The notes: a model not told the origin generated them from the letters alone. A DNA stretch of 64,000 nucleotides from Strigamia acuminata (GCA_949358305.1 OX442314.1:25537060-25601059); one strand, 5' to 3'. Numbered from the stretch's first letter, positions 18,227 to 29,056 are shown. Made by a program: numbers and translations.

Positions 18227-19934
18227 TTCGGACTCGCCCAGAGCCGAACCCGCAGCCGTGTCGTCCTCCAATCGGAAGAAGGGACCCGAAGGATGGTGCG
18301 AAACCATTGAAGAAAAAATGGATTTGGACGAAGGGCCAAAAACGGAACAGCCCATGTCACGAAGAGAACTGGCCGAAGTGCTCACCAACGCCTTTCGCGG
18401 ATTCTCCGCGAACCGGCCAACGCCCTCTACGGACCAAACCGCGCTCGCGCCATCCGCACCAACCTTCCATCCGGTCCAACCAAGCTGGCCGCCTCTCCTC
18501 GAGGCCCCACCACCAGCCATAACTAGATGGACGCCCCCTGGAAACATACGACCAGGCGAGGCGTTCCTAGAATACGTCCCGCACCAACCACCAGGACTGG
18601 CTCCCCCGCCAGTTCCTCCGCCGACTCAGGCACCGAGGCCGGCTCGTGACGCCATGTGGTACGAAGAGAAAGAGCGGGATGCCCGAAATCGACGAGAGGC
18701 AGCGAATCCCACCTTGGGAGAACTACAGGCCCACCAGGCTGAATGTGAGCACCCTGCTACCGCCGAACGGGCCTTGACGCAGGCTGACGCCGCTCAGACG
18801 GAGCACATCAATTGGGCGATAGCCCAAATGCGCAAACTATCCGCCGCGTTTTCGGCAGATCCAAACCGCGCCCTGCCGGTCAGCCGGAGCAGCTTAAACG
18901 CCGAGGTAACACGCGTGATGTCCGAAATCCTGTCTCCCGCCCTCTTCCTGGACGGCCGACAGTCGATGGCCGCCTGGACCATAATCGACAGAGAGGGCGT
19001 TTTTCTAAACAGGGCCCTCTACCAACTTTGGGCCGAGTTTACGCCAGCCGCGGCCGACCTCCGGTTCGAGCTGGCCCGCTCCATGGAAAACCCGAGTTTC
19101 CAGTTCGCGAAGATGCGTTCGATGGCGTTCCGCTACAAAAACCCAGGGGTCCACCCGACGTTGTTACGAAAGGTCGCTGAAGAGGCGCCCGCTAAGGAAG
19201 AGGCCGTCCGCCCCATCGTGGTGGCCGAGACGGTTCCTCCCGAGCCTGCCGTCCGGAGTTATATCCCGACTCCAAAGCCGGTATTCCCGAAGGAACGAAG
19301 GACGAATAAGCGACCGAAGCTGGTCCCGAAGCGATCGCGCAAGGGGCCCCAAACTCCACCGCTGCCATCGCCCTCGCCGCCTTCTACGAGCATGGACGCC
19401 CTGTCCATAGAGGAGAACACTCCACCACTGGAGATTCCACTACCGCCGTCTCCCCCGCCACTGCCTACGCCGGCACCTGCGCCGACCCAGCTCTATCTAC
19501 GACTGGAAGTAGAATATCCAAATTTACAGATGTCGGAGACAACGCGCCGAGCGTTATTGGCCACTCACCGCCAAGGTGAATCGTTCCTGCAATGGATGGC
19601 GAAGGAAATCAGGTTGACCAACGACCCGATCCTCCATCAACGACTCCAGCGGGCTCACCGAGAGCCCCTCACACCGCCGGAATCGCATCGGATGCGTCGA
19701 TGTCCCGGCCGCTTCCCCGCTTCGACCCAAATCTGGGTACATGAAAGAAGAAGCAGCACGGACGGACCTCCCGGCCACGCTCAATTCTTCATTAACGAAT
19801 CGGAGAATCCGACGAATCTGACCACGTCGCTGCCCGAGGGCCTTCCTCCGCCACCGCCAGCCGTTAATCTCCCAATCCTACGTCCCCGCGGAGGGAAGTT
19901 GCCCACCATCGCGCTGAGGGATCAGATAGGGTAA
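17892..19934 (+). CDS. Gypsy element ORF4, unknown proline-rich protein
   Basis: The frame is open from 17892 to the TAA at 19932-19934. The first ATG is at 18051; a GTG lies at 18015. The first 335 bases overlap ORF3 in the +1 frame, so expression may use frameshifting, leaky scanning or splicing. The N-terminus is basic (RRNRKSRARRRQR), followed by proline-rich segments, a central block near codons 250-400 from 18015 that could be a folded helical domain (SLNAEVTRVMSEILSPALFL), and another proline-rich stretch. No membrane segment, zinc knuckle or enzyme motif is seen. The position matches env in errantiviruses but the protein does not look like one. Family not recognised. Confidence 0.65.
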   Translation, partial: SYPPPPRNCDWIQKPDRPTRGATKSTNRRDKRLPQPRPLFLVRTVRPSDEESTMFDQAEPPYKIRRDSVTSSHVETANTRRNRKSRARRRQRMQTLLTKLAAAEKRPTAAGSSDSPRAEPAAVSSSNRKKGPEGWCETIEEKMDLDEGPKTEQPMSRRELAEVLTNAFRGFSANRPTPSTDQTALAPSAPTFHPVQPSWPPLLEAPPPAITRWTPPGNIRPGEAFLEYVPHQPPGLAPPPVPPPTQAPRPARDAMWYEEKERDARNRREAANPTLGELQAHQAECEHPATAERALTQADAAQTEHINWAIAQMRKLSAAFSADPNRALPVSRSSLNAEVTRVMSEILSPALFLDGRQSMAAWTIIDREGVFLNRALYQLWAEFTPAAADLRFELARSMENPSFQFAKMRSMAFRYKNPGVHPTLLRKVAEEAPAKEEAVRPIVVAETVPPEPAVRSYIPTPKPVFPKERRTNKRPKLVPKRSRKGPQTPPLPSPSPPSTSMDALSIEENTPPLEIPLPPSPPPLPTPAPAPTQLYLRLEVEYPNLQMSETTRRALLATHRQGESFLQWMAKEIRLTNDPILHQRLQRAHREPLTPPESHRMRRCPGRFPASTQIWVHERRSSTDGPPGHAQFFINESENPTNLTTSLPEGLPPPPPAVNLPILRPRGGKLPTIALRDQIG

Positions 19935-19958
19935 TCGCCCCGATCGATGATCGAAGCT

Positions 19959-19968
19959 GAGGGAGGGA
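19959..19968 (+). other. Polypurine tract
   Basis: gagggaggga lies two bases before the 3' LTR, the expected place for plus-strand priming. Confidence 0.7.
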
Positions 19969-19970
19969 CA

Positions 19971-20789
19971 TGTGGTGACCCTGCGGGTGGTCGTCCCTCC
20001 AGTGGACGCCATCCGCATGAGTCACTAGGAAAGGTCAGTTCCCTTGCGTTGGCTCCGCCTTCCCCCCCCTGGGAAGCGCGTGCCCCGAGGGGGTGAGGTG
20101 ATGCGTGGACGGCCCCCATTGGCCGAGCCAGGCCCCTCACCCTGGCCTATATCAGGTAGAGTTTCGCGCCCTACAAGCAGAACTTACACAAACGACACCA
20201 AGAACACAGCAACTACCTCACCGTCAGGCCAACTCCACCAAAAGTTAGGATTGATAGAGGACCGCTGATTCCAGTGCAACTGTAACTCTCACGAATTTAC
20301 ACTGTGTGTTATTTCCCCGCGAAAGCAGGAAAATAACCCTTGTGGATTCACACGAAATAATCGACCCACGATTATTTCCATTGCGAAGTGTCCGAGTGCC
20401 CTGTAAGAAACTCCACGTTTCTGGACGGAGCCTTGCGACGCTAAAACCAACCCCTAGACAACAGGCATGGATAGAAGACTCGAAAGAGCATTCCACCGCG
20501 TCCGTGAACGACGAATCCGTGACGAATTAACGACAACTCGAGACGCCGCCTTTGTTCCGCCGACCACGCGGAACCGACGACGCCATCTTGGGAAATCCTT
20601 TGTTCGACTCTGACCCAGTCGACTCTAGTTTTATACTGAGTGTATTTTAAGGCTTACGCCTATTGAATAAACCTGTTTGTTCATTTACATATACTTAGTA
20701 TTCATTTGGGTAATTTACATATTTAGTAGAATCACAGGTAAAGTAATACACGTTAGCTCTTTAAACCTATCACCAGGTAGGACGCGACA
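19971..20789 (+). repeat. Gypsy element 3' LTR
   Basis: 819 bp, matching the 5' LTR except for T at 20468. Followed by the TGGT duplication. Confidence 0.93.
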
Positions 20790-20793
20790 TGGT

Positions 20794-21616
20794 ATAAGCC
20801 ATTACAGATTTAGGGACAATTTTCAAGTCGATTAGTTGAAGTGCTGTTTAGGTTTTTTGTAGTTCTTTACTAAATTTATAAAGGGTGCAATATGTTAATG
20901 CAATAATAATGAACTTTGAACCATCTGGTGGCGGCTTTAAACACTACCAGTAAATGCAAAAAGGCTGTTAACTGAAACACTCTTTACTAAAGCAGCAAAA
21001 CCTGTTTAAAAGTTTTGCTGGAGTTTTCAGAGACACTAATTTTGCAAGAAGAATAACTACTTAAATAAATGATAAATCAATACAAATTTCACCTGAGATT
21101 TACTTTATTATCAGATAAACAAAGTCACAAATTTTCAGCGAAAAAAAATGGATAGGAAAAAAATTTTCCTATTCAAGAAAGAGCTTGTCCCTAAATCCGT
21201 ATAGCTTTATGCTTCCAAGGGTTAAAAGCATTCGGTCACGATCACGACCTGACCAAATCTTGTGCTGCGTCAGTCTAGACTGAATGTCTAGAACCAGACT
21301 GACCCCTTACTAGCCCTCATTCCCTATTGGCCGCAGTAGAGTCGCAGCTCCATCTATTGGCTAAGAGCTGCTGAGGACCACCGTTTACTGTGCCAACTAG
21401 TGGCAGTTGGTCACAGTTCTTTACACCTTTTTTTATTTAACTACTGTGCCTATGCTCCATCATAGATGGCAATGCTAACCACTGTTTGATTGGAGACACA
21501 AGGCGCATTCATAATGTCATTAAAATTTGTTTATATTTTATTTACTTTGAAAAAAAAGCACGTTTAGACTTACATTTCAAAATTTTAATCCTAATTTTGC
21601 CACCTCTCTAATATTG
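20794..21616. other. Remainder of piggyBac-like MITE and upstream flank of gene C
   Basis: 20794-21221 is the right part of the interrupted MITE. From 21226 to the Copia element the sequence holds no gene. Its distal part aligns with 3500-3700 upstream of gene B. Confidence 0.55.
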
Positions 21617-21621
21617 AAGAA

Positions 21622-21803
21622 TGTTGGAATATTTGTTAGTCATATTCAGCATGACGTATTTTGTATGGACCACCCACTGGTCACTCCCCTTTTCCCCTTC
21701 ACCCTTCACTTCCTGTTCAAGTAAAATAAACGTTGGTCGCAGCACAAGTTGCTCTGCAACTCAAACTAAACTTATCCAGATAAATCTACCTCATCCGCCA
21801 TCA
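21622..21803 (+). repeat. Copia element 5' LTR
   Basis: 182 bp with an AATAAA in aagtaaaataaacgttgg. Differs from the 3' LTR at tcatatt/tcatctt, tgcaact/tgcgact and atccag/attcag. Confidence 0.9.
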
Positions 21804-21818
21804 GGTTATGGGTCCAAC
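21804..21818 (+). other. Primer binding site, half-tRNA-iMet type
   Basis: ggttatgggtccaac directly follows the 5' LTR. It resembles the internal initiator-tRNA-Met site used by Drosophila copia, which pairs with the anticodon region rather than the tRNA 3' end. Confidence 0.65.
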
Positions 21819-22027
21819 ACCTGCATCCACTACGCAACAGTGAGTTACGAACTTATTTCCCGAAAAATTGCAAAAGAACATCAAAAATCAAAAAGTCAAG
21901 CCGTGAACGAGCGACCACGTGTACACCCGAGCTGAGAGACGTGCATCAAGCCACATCAAGCCGTGTAACCACCAAACGCAATTCAAACAGTGCCAGGCAA
22001 ATATTTTTGAACTTTTGAAAACGAAAA

Positions 22028-22771
22028 ATGGAATCAGTTCGAGGATTTAAGGTAGAAAAACTCGGTGAGGACAATTATGAATCCTGGAAAACCGAGATGA
22101 AAAATGTGTTAATTTGCAACAAACTTTGGGCGTACGTGTGCAAACGAACAATTAAACCAGAAGCCACAGAGGAAGCCCCAAACACCACGGCAGTGAACGA
22201 ATGGCTAGAGAAAGACAAAATCGCTCTCGCAACCATTGGATTGGGCGTGAATCGAACGCACCAAGGCGCCATCAGCTCGGCAAAAACGTCCGCCGAGGCT
22301 TGGGACAAGTTGGAAGCATTCTTTCAACCGAAGGGCCCGCACCGTAAGATGTTTTTGTTCAAGAAGTTAATCAACATGAGGAAATCTGACGACGAGACGA
22401 TGAATACCCATTTGAACAATTTCGATGAAACGGCGCAAAACTTAAAACAGACTGGAAGCACACTCGATGACGATTTGTTGGTGATTTTGCTAATGGACAC
22501 GTTACCCGACACGTTTGCATTGTTCCGCTCATCAATTAAAATGAGAGAAACGTTACCCGACCTCGCCGCAGTAAAAATTAAATTGTTGCAAGAGGACGAG
22601 GACTTGCGCAAAAATGAAAAAGCGCCTCAAAACGCTTTGGCTGCTAAAAATTATGTCAAAAATAATAATAACAATTCTTTCAAATTCAAAGAAAAATGCA
22701 ACAAATGCGGATTGGTGGGCCATTTGGCGAAAGACTGCCGTAGGAAGAAACCAGGCCACGCAGGCAAATAA
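22028..22771 (+). CDS. gag: Copia element Gag region
   Basis: 247 aa from ATG 22028. The Copia-type Gag domain (LGEDNYESWKTEMKNVL ... AWDKLEAFF) is followed by a CCHC knuckle, C-x2-C-x4-H-x4-C (CNKCGLVGHLAKDC), near residue 224. The stop at 22769-22771 is in frame with the protease segment that follows, so gag and pol were probably one ORF and this TAA is a nonsense mutation; regulated readthrough is the alternative. Confidence 0.85.
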   Translation: MESVRGFKVEKLGEDNYESWKTEMKNVLICNKLWAYVCKRTIKPEATEEAPNTTAVNEWLEKDKIALATIGLGVNRTHQGAISSAKTSAEAWDKLEAFFQPKGPHRKMFLFKKLINMRKSDDETMNTHLNNFDETAQNLKQTGSTLDDDLLVILLMDTLPDTFALFRSSIKMRETLPDLAAVKIKLLQEDEDLRKNEKAPQNALAAKNYVKNNNNNSFKFKEKCNKCGLVGHLAKDCRRKKPGHAGK

Positions 22772-25700
22772 ACCAACAAGACACTCGACGCTGAAGCACT
22801 TACCGCGACCGTCGTATCGACGTATCAAATCGTAGACGGAAAAATGACGCCGACTGAACGTGACGTAACAAACGATCAACCCAAATTAGCAAATTATGCC
22901 GTCGCTTACCAAAGCAATCACGCACTGAATAATGTCGAATGGTGCCTGGACAGTGGCGCATCGCGCCATGTGCAAAAATCGTGAGATGTTCTCCAGCCTA
23001 AATGAAACGATGAAGGGACAAATTCGAACCGCTTCCAAGACGTACGTAAAGAGCGAGGGACTTGGAAAAATTCACCTCGATGTGGACGACTACGAAAAAC
23101 CAATTGCTTTGGAGGACGTCATGTTTGCACCCGACTTAAGCGGAAATTTGATGTCGGTACCACGCATCACAAACCAGGGCGCTGAAGTAATTTTTACCGA
23201 GAAAACCGCAACAATCAGCAAGAAGGGAAAAACAGTCATGAAGGCGGAGCGACGAGGCGACATGTTCATCGTATGAACGAAACCACTGCAGATTGCAAAC
23301 GTCGCCACTGGGAAAATTAGTCTAAACTCGAAAACTTGGCACCATCGTTTCGGACATTTAAATTTGGCCGCTTTACAGCAACTAAAGAAACACGAAATGG
23401 TAAATGGACTGAAATTCGACGTTACAAGCGAAACATTCGACTGCGAGACTTGTGCAAAGGGGAAAATTCACCGAAGCTCACACCCATCGTCGTCAACACG
23501 CGCTGAAAACGTACTCAATTTGATCCACTCCGACGTTTGCGGACCAATGCCAATCACGTCACTCGGAGGAGCTCGTTATTTTGCAACGTTCATCGATGAC
23601 AAATCCCGCTACACTGAAGTCGCAATTTTAAAAGAAAGAAGCGAAATTCTTCAAGCATTTCAAAACTTCAAACGGAGAGTCGAACTCGAAACCGGACGAA
23701 AAATTAAGAAAATTCGCAGCGACAATACCAAGGAATACGTCAGCGCCGCGTTCACCAAATTCTTGGAAGATGAAGGGATTCGCCGCCAACTCTCGGTTGA
23801 GTACACACCAAAACAAAATGGCGTTTCTGAGCGAATGAACCGGACACTGTGCGAAATGGCGAGATGTACAATGATAGAATCAAATTTACCGAAAAATCTT
23901 TGGGCTGAAATTATCGACAGTGCTGTTTTTATCAGAAATCGATGCCCGACCAAGTCATTAGAGAACCAAACACCATTTGAAGTATGGCACGGCACAAAGC
24001 CATATATTGGTTTCTTGAGAAGACTGGGCAGCAAAGCCATCGTATTGCAGCAAGGGCCTGGAAAGAGAAAATTTGAAGCAAAAGGAACTGAATTGACATT
24101 AATAGGCTATTCAACCGAATCAAAAGCGTACAAACTTTATGATGCCGAACGACAAAAAAATGTTAAGAGTTGCCACGTCAAGATTTTCGAGTCAACTGAC
24201 ACCGTCTCAAATAATAGCAAAAAGTCAATTATCGATTCATTTTTTTGTTTTTCCCAGCTTCGATGAACCCGAAATCACGCTGCCAGACGCCACTCCCGCA
24301 TGCAACAATGAAAACGAAATTGCGACAGAAGAAGAAATTATCGATGAAGCCAGCGCACAGATACCGACTCCAAATCAGCCTGCTGAAACCAAACAAGGCC
24401 CAGGACGTCCAAAAATCGTTAGGACCGGAAAACCAGAGCGCCCGTCGAAACAATACAACTTAATCCAAGCAGATAACAATCAACTCGCAAACGAAAATCC
24501 TGAAACAGCATTCGACCCAAACGAGGACCATGCCAATTTCGTCCGCGGCTCACTCCCATCAGACCCCATTGCCGTCGAAGAAGCGATGTCCAGAGACGAT
24601 CGAAATGAATGGTGTGAAGCCATGCAACATGAAATCGACGCACTGAAGGAGATGGGAACATGGATACTTGTTGACAAACCCAAAAATCGAAAAGTCATTT
24701 CTTCACGTTGGGTTTTCCGCATCAAACGGGACAAACAAGGCAACATAGACCGCTACAAGGGACGATTGGTTGCCAAGGGATTCATGCAAAAAGAAGGAGT
24801 TGACTTCAACGAAACCTACGCCCCTGTGGTCCGTTACAACTCCATCCGCACTCTCATCGCATATGCAGTTGAGAAGGGATGGCTAATCGACCAAATGGAC
24901 GTTGTTGCCGCTTACATTCAGGGCGAACTCGATGAAGAAATATTCATGCGACAGCCAGATGGTTTCGTTGAAAAGGGACAAGAAGAAAAAGTTTGCCTAC
25001 TAAAGAAATCATTGTATGGACTGAAACAGGCCGGAAGAAACTGGCACAAGAAGCTAAGTCGCCACCTTCGCAAAAAGATGAAGTTAAATCGTAGCAACAA
25101 AGATCCGTGTGTCTTCTACAGATTGGAGGACGAAAAATCTGCCATAATTGCAGTCTACGTAGACGACCTAATCATAATAGCTGAAAACTCCGAAACAATG
25201 AACAAGATTAAGTCCGACTTAAGCGATAAATTCAAGATGAAAGACATCGGATCGCTGAAATACTGCTTGGGGATCGAAATAAACCAAAATGAGGAAGAAC
25301 ACACCGTGCAAATCACTCAGACCAAATATATAGATGAAATTTTGGAACGCTTCAACATGACAAACTGCAACACCGTTAGCACACCAATTGATCCTGCACT
25401 GAAGTTAACCAAAGAAATGTCGCCCAAGACCAACGAGGAAAAGGAGAAAATGAAAAACGTGCCATATCGCGAGTTAATTGGCGCGTTGATTTACCTATCG
25501 AACTCAACTCGTCCAGATTTGGCCTTTGCAGTGAGCAGTCTCAGTCGTTTCTGTGCAAATCCAGGTGAAACACACTGGAAAGCTGCGAAAAGAGTACTTT
25601 CATACTTAAAAGGGACGCGAAAATTAGGCATCACCTACGAGAAGACTGAAGAAAATTTGTACGGATTTGCCGACGCAGATTGGGGTGGCGACATCGACGA

Positions 25701-26124
25701 CAGACGATCAACCACAGGATATGTATTCATTTTGGCCGGAAGCCCAATTTCGTGGGCAGCCAAGAAGCAACATACCGTTGCACTTTCAACCATGGAAGCT
25801 GAGTACATGGCGGTATCGGAGGCAGCAAAGGAACTTCTGCATCTCAGAGGACTTCTGATTGAGTTGGGCTGCCAAACAATGCAACAAGAGGCAACCGACG
25901 TTTTTTGCGACAATCAAGCCGCCATTTGTTTTTCGCAAGACCATTCGAGCTACCACAATAGCAAGCACATTGACATGCGCTTCCATTTTGCAAAAAAAGT
26001 TGTAGAAGACAAGAAAATGAGTTTACACTACCTGCCAACCACTCAAATGGCAGCTGACATTTTCACTAAAGGGCTCTACAAACCAAAACATGAGGATTGT
26101 TTGACGATGTTAAATTTATTTTAA
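22772..26124 (+). pseudogene. pol: Copia element Pol region, broken
   Basis: Protease motif WCLDSGAS near 22940 is in the gag frame. A frameshift near 22970 moves the reading to frame 0 (22932-23276). A TGA at 23274-23276 interrupts that frame, which continues in phase through integrase: H-H-C-C domain (WHHRFGHLN ... CETCAKGK), catalytic D (HSDVCGP), D (SDNTKEY) and E (NGVSERMNR). A second frameshift falls in a T-rich run near 24240-24255. From there RT is open to 26124, with QMDVVAAY, the YVDD box near 25156 and RNase H (FADADWGG; ALSTMEAEYMA; FCDNQAA). The RT-RNase H part has no further breaks. The copy cannot make an intact Pol unless ribosomes bypass several breaks. Confidence 0.92.
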
Positions 26125-26552
26125 ATTGAATGAAATTTGTTTTGTTTTTATCATTGCTTATGATGAGAAGGAGTGTTGGAATATTTGTTAGTCATCTTCA
26201 GCATGACGTATTTTGTATGGACCACCCACTGGTCACTCCCCTTTTCCCCTTCACCCTTCACTTCCTGTTCAAGTAAAATAAACGTTGGTCGCAGCACAAG
26301 TTGCTCTGCGACTCAAACTAAACTTATTCAGATAAATCTACCTCATCCGCCATCAAAGAATTTTTGTGACCAATTGATCACTTCAACAATAAAAAAATTT
26401 AAGATGAAAAAAAAATTCCAGGTAAAAATAATGCCTGATGGTAGCGGCTACTTATCGCCATGAAGATCCACCGCCCTGGTAAATGGCACCTTACAATTAC
26501 AACACGTCATTAGCATTGGCTGTAAGCTGTTACCCAGTTGCGATGATTCATA

Positions 26553-26631
26553 TTTTATAATTTTGTACACGTGTACAAAAGAAACTGCAAGCTTTTCCAC
26601 AAGCATTTCAGCTAGGGACTCGAAGAATCAG
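26553..26631 (+). promoter_or_regulatory. Putative core promoter and 5' non-coding exon of gene C
   Basis: ttttataa at 26553-26560, then catttcagct about 45 bases later and a strong donor, tcag|gtaaga, at 26631/26632. The layout is parallel to gene B. Flanking stretches 26361-26552 and 26632-27242 (5' UTR intron) hold no other gene. Confidence 0.45.
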
Positions 26632-27257
26632 GTAAGAATAAATTTGACCACCAGAAAAAGAAGCGGTGATTGCATTCAAAAAGTCGTCTGATAAGTGTTT
26701 CGGATGTTTGTGTTTGTGATTTGTGATACTGAACAAAAACACCTAAAACTCCTGAAAAACAACTTTCAGAATGCTGCTACTGACTGGTGACTACTGTAGC
26801 TATTGCTTTCCATAACTGTGCTTGTCTTTGCTCATTATCATCCATCCTGCTTCTCGTGCAACTCGAGAATGCCACAGTGGCAGACATTTTGAAATTAGTT
26901 TTTAAAATAAAAAAACAGCTGTTACTTTAGATTCTTCAAGTTATGGTTTCTGATTTTGCTGTTTTTGTGGATATGGCCTTACGGCTGTTGATTGTTATCC
27001 ATTTGGTTTACAAAAACAATAAAATCAGCAGAAACAGAAACTGTGGAGGCACCTAATAAATTTCAAACAAATAAATGAGAGTGTATGCCTATATTAGGGC
27101 ACGACCACTTGGCGGAACTTTCTTTAAAGTACTGAATTTACTTAGACAAGCCATAAATAACATCATTTATTTGTTATTCATACAATTAATATTTTACGTC
27201 ATATCTTCGTAAAATCTGCAATTATACGACATATTTTTATAGGCTTAAGAAAACAAC

Positions 27258-29056
27258 ATGAACCGCTCTTTTCTTCTGACATTCGTAGCTGTTCTTTTAC
27301 TCGCAGACAGTGCAGCGGCTTACGTGGCAATGAGTAAATTACCAGTTATTTTTATTAACTCATAAAACACACGTGATTCAATCACAATCACAACCAAACA
27401 AAATTTGTCACACATTTCAGGTAATTGATAAATTGACACAAACATTACTAATTTTTTTCCTCTTCCAATTTTAGTGTGGAGTGGCACCAGCGCCCCAATA
27501 GTATATGGGCAAGTTAATACATTTTTTACCAGCAATCTAGTCACTTACAGTAATTATAATTGGGCTTAAAATCTATGCCAGAATCACGGAGCCAAATTTA
27601 GCCAATTGAAATTCCTTAATTTTCACTCAATCAACAAATTTTGGCTAATTCTTTCAACACAATTGTACTTTAAGTCACATTATTTCGGTGAATGCTTTCT
27701 TTATCTAAAATTATTAGGTGCGTTCAATCTTAAATGGATTTCCAAAATCCTGATTTTCTTGATTTTCAGAAATCAAGTTAATTGGATTTCAACTTTAAAC
27801 AACCTTAAAATTTCCCAAAATTCAACTGTTGCACATGCGCAATTAGAACCATTGGAAAACTTCGTGTTTACAAACATGGCCAAAATATCGCAATTTTTCC
27901 ACGCCATAATATAGCGACACATTTTAACATGATCGGCCACGTTCGAGAGCTCAAACGCGGTCGAAATATCACGATTTTCCCAATAGTAATTATAAAATTG
28001 CAAACAAAAATAACTTTTCTGATCGCTCTATGTGCAATTCAAGATGGCTGAAAATCAACTTAGATTTGCCAAAATCGGATTTTCTTTCTATGATTTAAAA
28101 ACCGTCACTTCCGGTCTCCCAAAATCAAGAAAATCAGCTAAATCAGCTAAATCCATTTAAGATTGAATACGCCTATTATAACAATTAAAAGTACTTTCAA
28201 CATATTGTTTCTGCAGAAGAAATTCTAACAATATCTATCATCTTCTTTTACTTTAGGTGTGTGGAGCCTAATAATGACTGTACTTCGGCAAACTTACGAA
28301 ACAGTTGTTGTACGGGCGCCGCTTGCGAATGCGACGCAGAAGATAAAAATTGTGTATGCAAACCAAATAAAAATGCACCGTAAGAAACTGTATTTTCACA
28401 CTAAAATTATGCATAAATACCTCCCAACAAAATAACTGATCTTACTACAACTAAGTTAATCAATTCAACTCATTCTTAACTAATTTCCCTGAATTCCAGG
28501 TCTAGCTGTGCCGCCCGGAATGATGTGTGCGACATTCGATTTGGCTGCTGCAACGCAAACGATGCATGCGACTGTTCCCTTGGCGCAAGTTGTCGTTGCA
28601 AAATAGATTCGTAATTGAAATAATTTAAATAAATTAATAGTCTTAATTTTATTTTTTCCTCAAAAACATTTCATGTTATTAATCGCTTTCTTACAGATGC
28701 CTCAAGAAAGATGCCGATTGCAGTATTCGTAAAAGAAGCTGCTGTGGTTCATTAATTTGCAATTGCCCAAACGCTTCCGAATGTCACTGTTCACCACCAC
28801 CACCGTATGTTACACACTTAATATTAAAAGCAAAAAATAAATAAATAATTGAATTTATTAATCATAAACCATCAACAATTCACTAAAGTTTAATGGTTTT
28901 CGACTACCGTATCATTCCAGGCCGCCCTGTCGAAAAAGAACACAATCGTGCAATATTTATAAAGACAACTGCTGCCCGGGTGAATATTGCTACTACGACT
29001 CCGACTCGCTGAGAAATCAATGTAGGAAAGACTTTTGGTATAATACCGGTCGCTAA
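27258..29056 (+). CDS. Multi-knottin secreted peptide precursor, gene C
   Basis: Six coding exons: 27258-27333, 27475-27508, 28257-28379, 28500-28610, 28697-28804 and 28921-29056, 588 nt (195 aa). The signal peptide (MNRSFLLTFVAVLLLA...) and linker are close to gene B. Exons 3-5 carry 8-cysteine knots and exon 6 a 6-cysteine knot with a longer tail. Phases are the same as gene B, and intron 2 again needs a GCAAGT donor (27509). Exon 5 is 9 bases shorter than in B. Cysteines are all kept while the residues between them differ strongly, especially in exon 6. A MITE sits in intron 2. Product: a secreted four-domain disulfide-rich protein, biological role unproven. Confidence 0.88.
27509..27514 (+). 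other. GC-type 5' splice site (GCAAGT), gene C intron 2
   Basis: GG|GCAAGT restores the glycine codon GGG with the first base of exon 3. The alternative GT sites give phase 0 and an early TAA. Confidence 0.75.
27717..28173. mobile_element. MITE in gene C intron 2
   Basis: 457 bp with long TIRs (ggtgcgttcaatcttaaatg and its inverse), flanked by TATTA (27712-27716 and 28174-28178) or at least TA. It is absent from gene B, whose intron reads straight through this point near 5865. No transposase. Confidence 0.75.

Larger units (their letters stand above)
7930..20789 (+). mobile_element. Full-length Ty3/Gypsy-type LTR retrotransposon
   Basis: A 12,860-bp element with 819-bp LTRs (7930-8748, 19971-20789), both TG...CA, flanked by a 4-bp duplication TGGT (7926-7929, 20790-20793). 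Order: LTR, primer site, gag, pol (protease-RT-RNaseH-integrase), two extra overlapping ORFs, polypurine tract, LTR. The Ty3/Gypsy domain order and the GPY/F motif after integrase place it in that group. I saw one difference between the LTRs (C at 8427, T at 20468), which implies a very recent insertion. It is clearly more GC-rich than its surroundings. All large ORFs are intact, so it may still be active. Confidence 0.95.
7893..21221. mobile_element. piggyBac-like MITE split by the Gypsy element
   Basis: The left end cccttggaggcataa (7893) and right end ttatgcttccaaggg (to 21221) are inverted repeats, each flanked by TTAA (7889-7892 and 21222-21225). TTAA targets with CCC/GGG ends are the piggyBac signature. 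A second inverted segment, gatttagggacaa / ttgtccctaaatc, lies inside the ends. Removing the Gypsy element leaves about 465 bp with no coding capacity. Confidence 0.75.
21622..26355 (+). mobile_element. Ty1/Copia-type LTR retrotransposon, pol degraded
   Basis: A 4,734-bp element with 182-bp LTRs (21622-21803, 26174-26355), both TGTTGG...ATCA, flanked by a 5-bp duplication AAGAA (21617-21621, 26356-26360). The integrase-before-RT order and the YVDD box identify Copia type. The LTRs differ at three places that I could see, so it is older than the Gypsy insertion. The coding frame is broken by a stop, a frameshift, another stop and another frameshift. It interrupts the upstream flank of gene C; gene B carries the empty site. 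Confidence 0.93.

Noticed and set aside
17114-19934. ORF3/ORF4 as a retroviral envelope
   Set aside because: No signal peptide, membrane anchor, furin site or fusion-peptide-like stretch in either protein.
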